A stretch of 55,106 bases of DNA, taken from Verrucomicrobia bacterium UBA1183. GTDB lineage: Bacteria; Verrucomicrobiota; Verrucomicrobiia; Opitutales; UBA9783. The notes under the pieces were generated by a model. The model saw nothing but the letters and a program-made list of their open reading frames with translations. It was not told the origin of the DNA and made no database searches. Positions 7,655 through 14,830 of this stretch are shown piece after piece. Made by a program: the position numbers and the translations under genes. Positions within the stretch are counted from its first letter, which is position 1. Every line of letters begins with the position of its first letter. The stretch spans positions 1 through 55,106 of the forward strand of contig DBYP01000022.1 of the NCBI GenBank assembly GCA_002309885.1, given 5' to 3'.

Positions 7655-9448
7655 ATGAGAGAATTTTGTAAACGTACACATAATTGTGGAGCCCTGAATA
7701 AGTCGCATGAAGCGCAAGAGGTTGTTTTGATGGGCTGGGTACAAAGTTTACGAGACCATGGAGGTCTTTGTTTTATAGATTTACGCGATCGTGAGGGGAT
7801 AACGCAGTTAGTTTTGGATCCTCAACGTTTTGGCAATCAAATTGCGGAACTGAAGCCTGAATCCGTTATCGAGATTCACGGAACAGTTACATTGCGTCCT
7901 GCAGAAACGATTAACTCAAATCTTCCAACGGGTGAAATTGAAGTTCAAGTTAAGGATTTGATCATTCACAACATTTGTCAAACACTGCCCTTCCCACTAG
8001 ACGAAAAAGCAGAGAAAGTCAGCGAGGATTTGCGTTTAACGTACCGCTATTTGGATTTGCGTCGCAAGCCCAATCAAGAGCGTTTGCGTTTGCGTCACCG
8101 AGCGGCTAACGTTATCCGGAATTATCTGGATGAACATGGTTTCTTTGAAATTGAGACACCCTCGTTATTCAAGAGCACGCCGGAAGGCGCTCGCGAGTTT
8201 TTGGTTCCGAGTCGTTTGAATCCCGGTCAATGTTATGCGCTGACCCAATCGCCGCAGCAGTATAAGCAAATGTTGATGGTTGCTGGAGTTGAACGTTATT
8301 TCTCATTAGCGAAATGTTTCCGTGATGAAGATTTGCGTGCGGATCGTCAGCCTGAATTTACTCAGATCGATATGGAGCTTTCTTTCATTGATCGCGAGGA
8401 TATCTACGAATTGATTGAGGGGCTTATTGCGAAATTGTGGAAAACTTGTTTGGGTATCGAAATTAAGACACCGCTGTTGCGTATGCCCTTTGTGGAGGCC
8501 ATGAACCGCTTTGGTTCAGACAAACCGGATATGCGTTTTGGCATCGAAATCCAAGATGTTACGCAGATTTTCAAGGGTTCTCAGTTCAAAGTTTTTGCAA
8601 GCGTTGTTGAAAAAGGCGACGTGATTAAGGTTCTGAAGGTTGAGAATTTTGCCGATATGACCGCAGGTGAGTTGGCTTCCTTGGAGCAAACCGCAAAACA
8701 CATGGGCGCCAAGGGTTTAGCGTTTATTAAGGTGAAGGCAGATGAATGGAAGTCACCTTTGACGAAATTCTTGTCCGAAAACGAGAAACAAGCGCTCACA
8801 CAACAGCTACAGCTCAAAGAGAATGATTGTTTGTTCTTCATGGCAGATCGTTGGGAAAAAGCCTGCAATATTTTAGGGAAAGTTCGACTTGAAGTTGCGG
8901 AAATCCTCAAAAAACGCGGTGTTTTAACCGTTTCCGATCAGGATTATAAGTTCTTATGGGTCGTTGATTTCCCGCTGCTCACCTACGATGAAGAGCAGAA
9001 GAAGTTTGTTGCAACGCACCACCCGTTCACATCGCCGGTCCGCGAAGATATTCCGTTGTTAAAAACAGATCCACATCACGTTCGTGGGCAGCATTATGAT
9101 TTGGTCCTGAACGGTATTGAATTAGGAGGCGGAAGCATCCGTATTCATTCGACGGAATTACAGCGCTTTATTTTTGAAAAAATTCTCAACATTCCGCAAA
9201 ATATCGTAGAAGATCGTTTCGGATATATGTTGAAAGCCTTTTCTTTTGGAGCCCCACCGCATGGTGGTATTGCATTGGGCTTCGACCGTTTGGTCGCGCT
9301 TATGGCAGGTACGCACAGCATTCGCGATGTTATTGCCTTCCCCAAAACACAAAAGGGGCAGGATTTGATGTCGATGAGTCCGGGTTGTGTTGAACCCAAG
9401 CAGTTGCGCGATTTGGGATTGCAATATATTTCAGAGTTAATTCGTTAG
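7655..9448 (+). CDS. aspS: Aspartyl-tRNA synthetase, bacterial type
   Basis: Charges tRNA-Asp. The 597-residue protein has the N-terminal OB-fold anticodon domain (GWVQSLRDHGGLCFIDLRDREG), the class II core with motif 2 CFRDEDLRADRQPEFTQID, the GAD insertion domain typical of bacterial AspRS around residues 290-410, and motif 3 GGIALGFDRL near the C-terminus. The promoter places the 5' end at the ATG, so no leader or Shine-Dalgarno is expected. uppS follows after five bases and cdsA follows uppS. By eye it cannot be decided whether the enzyme also charges tRNA-Asn; gatCAB was not seen here. Confidence 0.97.
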   Translation: MREFCKRTHNCGALNKSHEAQEVVLMGWVQSLRDHGGLCFIDLRDREGITQLVLDPQRFGNQIAELKPESVIEIHGTVTLRPAETINSNLPTGEIEVQVKDLIIHNICQTLPFPLDEKAEKVSEDLRLTYRYLDLRRKPNQERLRLRHRAANVIRNYLDEHGFFEIETPSLFKSTPEGAREFLVPSRLNPGQCYALTQSPQQYKQMLMVAGVERYFSLAKCFRDEDLRADRQPEFTQIDMELSFIDREDIYELIEGLIAKLWKTCLGIEIKTPLLRMPFVEAMNRFGSDKPDMRFGIEIQDVTQIFKGSQFKVFASVVEKGDVIKVLKVENFADMTAGELASLEQTAKHMGAKGLAFIKVKADEWKSPLTKFLSENEKQALTQQLQLKENDCLFFMADRWEKACNILGKVRLEVAEILKKRGVLTVSDQDYKFLWVVDFPLLTYDEEQKKFVATHHPFTSPVREDIPLLKTDPHHVRGQHYDLVLNGIELGGGSIRIHSTELQRFIFEKILNIPQNIVEDRFGYMLKAFSFGAPPHGGIALGFDRLVALMAGTHSIRDVIAFPKTQKGQDLMSMSPGCVEPKQLRDLGLQYISELIR

Positions 9449-9453
9449 GACGC

Positions 9454-10140
9454 ATGGACACTCCGCTGAAACACATTGCGTTTATCATGGATGGGAATGG
9501 GCGTTGGGCTCAACAATGTGGCTTAGCTCGCACCGAGGGTCACAAAGTTGGAGCTCAACGTGTATTCGATGTTGCAAAAAGAGCTTTCAAACATTGGAAC
9601 ATTCCCTATGTTACCTTGTATGCATTTTCTACGGAAAACTGGAAGCGTCCGGCGTATGAAGTTAGCTTTATATTTAAGCTTTTGGCGACGTATTTGAAAC
9701 ATAAGCGTTCTTTATTTTTTGAAAACGAAATTCGGCTTAATACAATCGGCGATATTTCTAAGTTGCCTGAAAACGCTCGAACAGTACTTGTGGATTTAAA
9801 AGAGCAAACGAAAAAATATAAAGATCATACGTTAACCATTGCGCTCAATTATGGTGCTCGAGAGGAAGTATTGCGCGCGATTTCTCAGCTTTCGGAAGAA
9901 GAAAGGCAGCACATTACTTGGGAGGCTTTAGAGAAGCATCTTTATACCGCAGGGATGCCCGATCCCGATTTGATCGTTCGAACTTCGGGCGAACAACGCT
10001 TGAGCAATTACCTACTTTTGCAGGCAGCTTACAGCGAATTTTACTTTACGCCAACCTACTGGCCGGATTTTGACGATGAAGCTTTTGATAAGGCCATCGA
10101 GGAGTATATGCGAAGAACGCGACGTTTTGGAGGCATTTAA
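9454..10140 (+). CDS. uppS: Undecaprenyl diphosphate synthase
   Basis: A cis-prenyltransferase that extends farnesyl diphosphate to the C55 carrier used for peptidoglycan and LPS synthesis; cytoplasmic and membrane-associated. The 228 residues contain all family blocks: HIAFIMDGNGRWA near residue 7, FSTENWKRP, NYGAREEV, and the C-terminal RTSGEQRLSNYLLLQAAYSEFYF. It lies five bases after aspS and three bases before cdsA, so it is clearly co-transcribed. The uppS-cdsA pairing is widely conserved. Confidence 0.95.
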   Translation: MDTPLKHIAFIMDGNGRWAQQCGLARTEGHKVGAQRVFDVAKRAFKHWNIPYVTLYAFSTENWKRPAYEVSFIFKLLATYLKHKRSLFFENEIRLNTIGDISKLPENARTVLVDLKEQTKKYKDHTLTIALNYGAREEVLRAISQLSEEERQHITWEALEKHLYTAGMPDPDLIVRTSGEQRLSNYLLLQAAYSEFYFTPTYWPDFDDEAFDKAIEEYMRRTRRFGGI

Positions 10141-10143
10141 TGT

Positions 10144-10956
10144 ATGTTAAAACAAAGAATTCTTAGCTCTTTTAGTCTTTGGGGAACCTTGTTCTTGGTT
10201 CTCTGTTTTTTTGGCATTTCAGGCGCGGTGGGCTTAATTATTTTCTTCAATATTCTCGCGCAACGCGAATTCGCGAAATTACTAAAAACTCCATTCCGAC
10301 AAGCTATCTTCGATATAACGTTAGGCGTACTATTCCTCACATCTTACTATTTTTGCTCGATAAATAACCATTGCCAAGATCTAACCTATGCCCTTGCACT
10401 CATTGTTATTTTCAATTGGAGTATCTTTTTTGGGAAAACCGCGCTGGCATTTTTAACTTCGTTATTCTGCTTTTGGTACATGCCTATCAATTTGCATTTC
10501 TTCCTCAAGATTCCCGAATTGTACGCCTGGGAAAATGCAACAAGCCTTGCCGTTGTTATTTGGAGCGTTTGGGTAACCAAATTAACCGATGTCGGCGGCT
10601 TTTTTGTAGGTTGTGCGGTCGGGAAACATCATCTGGCACCTTTGGTAAGCCCCAAAAAGACTTGGGAAGGTGTTGGTGGCGGTATGGCATTCGCTTTGGT
10701 GGGCAATATAGTGTATTTTCTTTGCTTTTCGAAGTATTTTCCGAACACTTTTACATTTGGGAAAAGCTTAATTTTTACGTTCATTATGGCTTGGGGCTCC
10801 GTAGTTTCTGACCTACTGGAATCTTTGCTAAAACGCCAGATTCAAACCAAGGATTCCGGACGAAGCATCCCCGGTATTGGTGGTGTTTTGGATCTGATCG
10901 ACAGTCTTCTCCTAAATGCCCCACTGGCTTATATCTTGTTTAAGCATTTTGTTTAA
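10144..10956 (+). CDS. cdsA: Phosphatidate cytidylyltransferase
   Basis: Makes CDP-diacylglycerol from phosphatidate and CTP, the branch point for phospholipids and the step upstream of PgpA in phosphatidylglycerol synthesis. The 270-residue polytopic membrane protein has the C-terminal CDP-transferase signature GSVVSDLLESLLKRQIQTKDSG followed by PGIGGVLDLIDSLL. It also has the preceding SPKKTWEGVGGG motif. It is the last gene of the aspS-uppS-cdsA unit. About 110 bases separate it from pfp, which has its own promoter. Confidence 0.94.
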   Translation: MLKQRILSSFSLWGTLFLVLCFFGISGAVGLIIFFNILAQREFAKLLKTPFRQAIFDITLGVLFLTSYYFCSINNHCQDLTYALALIVIFNWSIFFGKTALAFLTSLFCFWYMPINLHFFLKIPELYAWENATSLAVVIWSVWVTKLTDVGGFFVGCAVGKHHLAPLVSPKKTWEGVGGGMAFALVGNIVYFLCFSKYFPNTFTFGKSLIFTFIMAWGSVVSDLLESLLKRQIQTKDSGRSIPGIGGVLDLIDSLLLNAPLAYILFKHFV

Positions 10957-11035
10957 GCCTATGTGGTTGGGAAAAGGTCCATAAATACCTTTATTGTCCG
11001 CTTTCATTAAGGCTGTACTTTCTTGCAAAACCATC

Positions 11036-11064
11036 TGGACAAGGCTTCGAAGAAAGCCTATATT
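11036..11064 (+). promoter_or_regulatory. Near-consensus sigma-70 promoter of pfp
   Basis: TGGACA (11036-11041), a 17-base spacer and TATATT (11059-11064). Both boxes match consensus at 5 of 6 positions. Six bases (AGACGT) separate the -10 box from the ATG at 11071, placing the transcription start on the start codon. Confidence 0.65.
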
Positions 11065-11070
11065 AGACGT

Positions 11071-12258
11071 ATGAAAGTTGCTATACTAACTTCTGGAGGT
11101 CTCGCGCCCTGTTTATCGGCTGCCGTCGGCGGGCTTATTCAACGTTACAATGATTTGGATGAATCTATTGAAATTGTTGCGTATTTAAACGGCTATCAAG
11201 GTTTGCTTTTGGGACAAAGCCGGACGATTACAAAAGCGGGTCGCCAAGAAGCATTCTCTTTGCTTAATTTTGGAGGTAGTCCCATTGGAAACAGTCGCGT
11301 AAAATTATCCAACGCCAAAGATTGTGAAAAGAAAGGACTTATTAAAAGCGGCGAAAATCCTTTCGAGGTTGCAGCACAACGCCTGATGACAGATAAAATC
11401 GACATTTTGCATACAATTGGCGGTGATGATACGAGTACAACCGCAGCGGAATTGGCGCATTTTTTAGAAAAAAATCATTACGATTTACCCATCGTTGGCT
11501 TGCCTAAAACAGTTGACAACGATATTGTTCCTGTAAAGTGCAGTTTAGGCGCAACAACGGCAGCGGAACAAGGTGCCATATTTTTCGAACATGTTGTCCA
11601 TGAACATAGTGCGAATCCCAAGATGTTGGTCATTCATGAAGTCATGGGACGGCATTGTGGCTGGTTAACTTACGAAACCGCTCGCATTTATATGGAACGT
11701 TTGCAAAAGAAAACTTTTGCACCTGAATTGGGATTTTCTAAAGAAAAGTTCGAAATTCATGGTATTTATGTTCCAGAAATTGAATTTAATTTAGAAACCG
11801 AACTAGGGCGATTGAAACCCATATTTGAGCACGTTGGCAATTTGAATTTGTTTGTCAGCGAAGGCGCTTGCGTTTCTGCAATTGTTAAAGAGATGGAAGC
11901 CAGTGGTGAAGCGGTTGAACGCGACGCCTTTGGACACGTCAAATTGGATAAGGTCAATGCGGGTAAGTGGATTGGCGAGCAACTTATGAAGCACTTGGGG
12001 GCTCAAAAGATGTTGGTACAAAAGAGTGGCTATTTTGCGCGCTCATCGGCGGCTAATGCTTTTGATTTGAACCTTATTCAATCCTGTGTTGATTATGCCG
12101 TTGAATGTGCCCTTAAAAAGCAAAGCGGGCTTATTGGTCATGATGAGCAAAACGGTGGGAAGTTGCGCTGTATCGAGTTTGAACGCGTTACCGGAGGCAA
12201 ACCATTGAACTTGCAGGATCCTCAGGTCAATGCCTTCATCCGTTCTATCAATAAGTAA
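11071..12258 (+). CDS. pfp: PPi-type 6-phosphofructokinase
   Basis: Interconverts fructose-6-phosphate and fructose-1,6-bisphosphate, most likely with pyrophosphate. The 395-residue protein starts MKVAILTSGGLAPCLSA. The phosphoryl-donor loop reads GGDDT, where ATP enzymes have GGDGS, and the active-site segment is LPKTVDNDI. Asp in place of Gly and the Lys of PKTVDND are the accepted marks of PPi use. MGRHCGWLTYETARIY is the substrate-binding block. An in-frame upstream ATG at 11023 is rejected because it lies before the promoter's -35 box. It is a single-gene unit ended by the hairpin at 12284. Confidence 0.92.
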   Translation: MKVAILTSGGLAPCLSAAVGGLIQRYNDLDESIEIVAYLNGYQGLLLGQSRTITKAGRQEAFSLLNFGGSPIGNSRVKLSNAKDCEKKGLIKSGENPFEVAAQRLMTDKIDILHTIGGDDTSTTAAELAHFLEKNHYDLPIVGLPKTVDNDIVPVKCSLGATTAAEQGAIFFEHVVHEHSANPKMLVIHEVMGRHCGWLTYETARIYMERLQKKTFAPELGFSKEKFEIHGIYVPEIEFNLETELGRLKPIFEHVGNLNLFVSEGACVSAIVKEMEASGEAVERDAFGHVKLDKVNAGKWIGEQLMKHLGAQKMLVQKSGYFARSSAANAFDLNLIQSCVDYAVECALKKQSGLIGHDEQNGGKLRCIEFERVTGGKPLNLQDPQVNAFIRSINK

Positions 12259-12283
12259 CTCGTCCGATGCAAATAGGATACGA

Positions 12284-12309
12284 ATCCACGGGACGTCCCC
12301 GTGGATTTT
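12284..12309 (+). terminator. Rho-independent terminator of pfp
   Basis: ATCCACGGG (12284-12292) and CCCGTGGAT (12298-12306) form a perfect 9-bp stem with a 5-base loop, followed by a short T run. It lies 26 bases after the stop codon. Confidence 0.85.
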
Positions 12310-12351
12310 GTTGACGTTTTACAATTTTTGGAAAGTTTTTTTCATTAAAAC

Positions 12352-12539
12352 TTGAGAGATTTTTTTGTAAAAAATCCCTCAATCTCCCTTAAAAGCAGGG
12401 CAGCGGCCCTGCACCCCGACCATTTTGCAACATGGTTGCAAAATAAAGAGAAGTTTTTGAGGGATTAAGGGAATCTTTTTTCAAAAAGTTCCCTTATAAT
12501 TCATTTTCTTATAATTTTTTATCTTCCGTAGGCACTCTC
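12352..12539 (+). repeat. Interspersed multi-hairpin repeat, copy C
   Basis: Core 12352-12495 includes the GC palindrome (12395-12412) and the TTTTGCAAC-ATG-GTTGCAAAA hairpin. The 3' terminal inverted repeat, GTAGGCACTC, ends at 12539 and is followed by TA. No convincing 5' terminal repeat was found. It lies downstream of pfp and upstream, in coordinates, of the tRNA-Leu 3' end. Confidence 0.88.
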
Positions 12540-12623
12540 TAGGATTTCTTATCTCTCAGAATAACGTTTCAGCGCAAAAACTAGAATGCATTCTTCGCAT
12601 CCAATGGATATACCGCTCCATCG

Positions 12624-12709
12624 TGGTGCTCGAGACGGGACTTGAACCCGTACGATCTTTCGATCAGAGGATTTTAAGTCCTCAGCGTCTACCATTCCGC
12701 CACTCAAGC
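12624..12709 (-). tRNA. tRNA-Leu(UAA)
   Basis: The minus strand folds as a type II tRNA. The acceptor GCTTGAG pairs with CTCGAGC (one G-U pair). The anticodon stem-loop GAGGA-CTTAAAA-TCCTC has anticodon UAA. There is an extra long variable arm (TGATCGAAAGATCG), a T-loop GTTCAAG, and an encoded CCA (12624-12626). The 86-base length including CCA suits tRNA-Leu. Repeats C and D flank it on both sides. Confidence 0.96.
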
Positions 12710-12797
12710 TCTACCTAAATAAGAAATGTTTTTTGAGAAAATGGCAATAGAAAAAACAAAGTTAATGTAAGTTTTAGATAACGCCTTTGGGAGTACT

Positions 12798-12985
12798 TTT
12801 GAGAGATTTTTTGTAAAAAATCCCTCAAACTCCCTTACAAGCAGGGCAGCGGCCCTGCACCCCCGTCATTTTGCAACACTGTTGCAAAATAAGGAGAAGT
12901 TTTTGAGGGTCCAAGGGAAGCTTTTTTCAAAAAGTTCCCTTAGGATTTATGCTTTTATAACTTTTTATATTCTGTAGACGCACTC
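12798..12985 (+). repeat. Interspersed multi-hairpin repeat, copy D
   Basis: Full core 12798-12941 with the first hairpin GGATTTTTT/AAAAAATCC-like, the GC palindrome (12841-12858) and the TTTTGCAACA hairpin. The 3' terminal repeat, GTAGACGCACTC, ends at 12985 and is followed by TA. A possible 5' end is after TA at 12775-12776 but is weak. It lies upstream of both the tRNA-Leu gene and the secreted-protein pair, so terminator function is not the obvious role of this copy. Confidence 0.88.
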
Positions 12986-13101
12986 TAGAATATTAATTTT
13001 CTAATTACTCTGTTCCTTTTTTGCTCCTTTTTTGAGTTGAATGTAGGGTCGAAAAATATTCCCTGTTGACAATAATGGGTTCTGATGACATCGTTAGAAG
13101 C

Positions 13102-13869
13102 ATGAAGTTAATTATTACGTGTGTTGCTGTTTTTATGGGATTAAGTAGTTTGGCTTTTGCTATCCCACCGAATGAAGAGAAGGGCTGTATTGTGTCAAAA
13201 AATACTCCTGATCAAGAGGCTGTACTTGAAAGGAAAACAGGGAGGGTAAGAAAAGGCCAAGATATGCAGTTGCTCGATGATGGTCGGGAAAGCGAAGCTG
13301 CTAAGCCTCCGGCTAGAAAAAGGGGAGAGCGTGATATTGGAATTCAAGGGAAATGGGAGTATAAATTTATAGATCAAACAACAAGACTCAGCATATTCTC
13401 AGAACTAAGAGAACAAGAACCATTTCAACCCGCAACCCCCACTGATCTCTCTGAGTGCCTAGAAGGAATCATCGATAAACTCATTCTTTTTTGTAAAAAG
13501 TTTCATGTGTGCGCAGAACAAACAGGAAATAATGCTGTTTCTGCCCTCTCGCGTGGCTGTGCCGCACGTTTAGATGCATCTCTTAGGGAAGCTTGGAATA
13601 GTAGGACTCTTCTTGCTTCAGGAGATGATTTGTTGAAAGCTTTGTCTTTTTTAAACAGCGAGGCTATTGCTGATCAATTAAAAAAATTTATAGAGGAGGC
13701 AAAAGTGGATTTGAAGCCATATAAGGAATTTTCTTTTGTTGGGGAATTTTTCGATGAATTATCTAAGTCATCAGATAATCTTATCCTTATTGCAAAGAAA
13801 GCTCAGACATCTGTTGCGGGTTCTATGATGGAAAAGATCAAAAAAACTTTTGAAACAAAAGGAAATTAA
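13102..13869 (+). CDS. Secreted protein of unknown function
   Basis: I do not recognise a family. The start at 13102 begins a clean Sec signal peptide, MKLIITCVAVFMGLSSLAFA, with likely cleavage after AFA. A TTG-initiated extension from 13066 is rejected because TTGACA there looks like a -35 element. The mature part is charged and hydrophilic: a basic stretch around residues 40-80 (ERKTGRVRKGQ, PPARKRGERD), then a helical domain with cysteines (ECLEG, FCKKFHVCAEQ, SRGCAARL) and repeated short helices up to a Lys-rich C-terminus. No transmembrane segment lies after the signal. The next gene starts three bases after its stop. Effector, periplasmic or surface roles are all possible. Confidence 0.7.
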   Translation: MKLIITCVAVFMGLSSLAFAIPPNEEKGCIVSKNTPDQEAVLERKTGRVRKGQDMQLLDDGRESEAAKPPARKRGERDIGIQGKWEYKFIDQTTRLSIFSELREQEPFQPATPTDLSECLEGIIDKLILFCKKFHVCAEQTGNNAVSALSRGCAARLDASLREAWNSRTLLASGDDLLKALSFLNSEAIADQLKKFIEEAKVDLKPYKEFSFVGEFFDELSKSSDNLILIAKKAQTSVAGSMMEKIKKTFETKGN

Positions 13870-13872
13870 TCG

Positions 13873-14628
13873 ATGAAATGTCTAGAGAAAGTATATTTGA
13901 GTTTTGTGTTTGTATTGATGGAAGGGCAGCTGGTTTTAGCTTTTCCTTCAGGAGGTTATGAATTATTCTGTCATGATTGGGTTAATGTACCAGGAGTTGC
14001 TAATCGGGTGTTGGCACAAACAAATACCCTTCTTTCGTATACCTTGTCTCTTCCGCCTGTGATAGGCCAAAATCATTGTGCCATTTTATCTTGGTTAGCT
14101 CCTGCAGTACCAGTTGCTATCCCCGCTAGCGCTATTGCTTTACCTCCATTAACACCTGCTAATCAAGCGGGCTTGGCAATTATACGATTTGTTACAGGTA
14201 TTACCAATGGCCATCATAACTTGAACAATTTTGCTTATCCTTTGGCAATTCTTTATACCGCTTTTGGAATACCCATACCTGCTGGGTTAATCCCAGGAAT
14301 GCCTGCAGGTTACGTAGCAAGGGCATTAACAAGCGGAGGGTATAACACTACGGCAGCAAGGTTTTTGCGTCGTTTCCCATTTATAATACCCCTTGGAATT
14401 GCGGCAGGTTCCGATACTGTTGCTGTTTTACTATCGCTGGATAAACGTGCCAGTAAAGATTTAAAAGATATTCACTGGAATAGTGACGATTTTACTGTAA
14501 TGGTATTGACTCCTTTTGGCGTATTGTTGCACGACAGTATGAAGCGTTCAATGAACATGTTTTTTCTTCCGGCTACGCCTCCAGATTCTGCAACCATTGT
14601 TACCTTTCAGAGGACCTCTGTTAATTAA
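13873..14628 (+). CDS. Secreted or membrane-associated protein of unknown function
   Basis: Not recognised. The N-terminus MKCLEKVYLSFVFVLMEGQLVLAF looks like a signal peptide, cleaved near LAF-PSGG. The 251 residues are rich in Ala, Pro, Ile and Leu, with proline-punctuated hydrophobic stretches (WLAPAVPVAIPASAIALPPL, GIPIPAGLIPGMPAGYVARAL, FIIPLGIAAGSDTVAVLLSL). A more polar C-terminus follows. The hydrophobic stretches could insert in a membrane or form a helical bundle. It is three bases downstream of the previous secreted protein, so the two are probably co-expressed. The pair lies between repeat D and the dnaK control region. Confidence 0.65.
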   Translation: MKCLEKVYLSFVFVLMEGQLVLAFPSGGYELFCHDWVNVPGVANRVLAQTNTLLSYTLSLPPVIGQNHCAILSWLAPAVPVAIPASAIALPPLTPANQAGLAIIRFVTGITNGHHNLNNFAYPLAILYTAFGIPIPAGLIPGMPAGYVARALTSGGYNTTAARFLRRFPFIIPLGIAAGSDTVAVLLSLDKRASKDLKDIHWNSDDFTVMVLTPFGVLLHDSMKRSMNMFFLPATPPDSATIVTFQRTSVN

Positions 14629-14696
14629 CTTTTTAGTTGTTTAGGCACGGGATTTACCGCATTTTTTTAATGGATTTCTTCGCCTTTCCTCCTTCC

Positions 14697-14815
14697 TTTG
14701 GCACACTTTGTGCCACGAGTGTGTCAGTTTGGCACAAAAAGGGTGGGTTTTGAAAATCATGAGGCTGCTAAAGTCGCTTAAACACTGCAAATGCAAAGTT
14801 GGCACGATTTATGCA
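14697..14815 (+). promoter_or_regulatory. dnaK upstream region with -24/-12-like elements
   Basis: Two GG-N10-GC elements resemble sigma-54 promoters: TGGCACACTTTGTGCC at 14699-14714, itself an inverted repeat GGCACA/TGTGCC, and TGGCACGATTTATGCA at 14800-14815. A third TTTGGCAC copy lies at 14728-14735. The GC doublets sit in GTGC and ATGC, not the preferred TTGC. The second element predicts a start near 14826, only about five bases before the ATG. No CIRCE inverted repeat is present. Sigma-54 control is inferred from spacing alone. Confidence 0.4.
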
Positions 14816-14830
14816 CAATACTGAGGTGTC

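Noticed and set aside
13066..13101. TTG-initiated extension of the secreted protein
   Set aside because: TTGACA at 13066-13071 looks like a -35 box, and the ATG at 13102 starts a clean signal peptide.
14641..14830. CIRCE operator upstream of dnaK
   Set aside because: No TTAGCACTC-N9-GAGTGCTAA arrangement is present; only TTTGGCAC motifs and a short GGCACA/TGTGCC dyad are seen.
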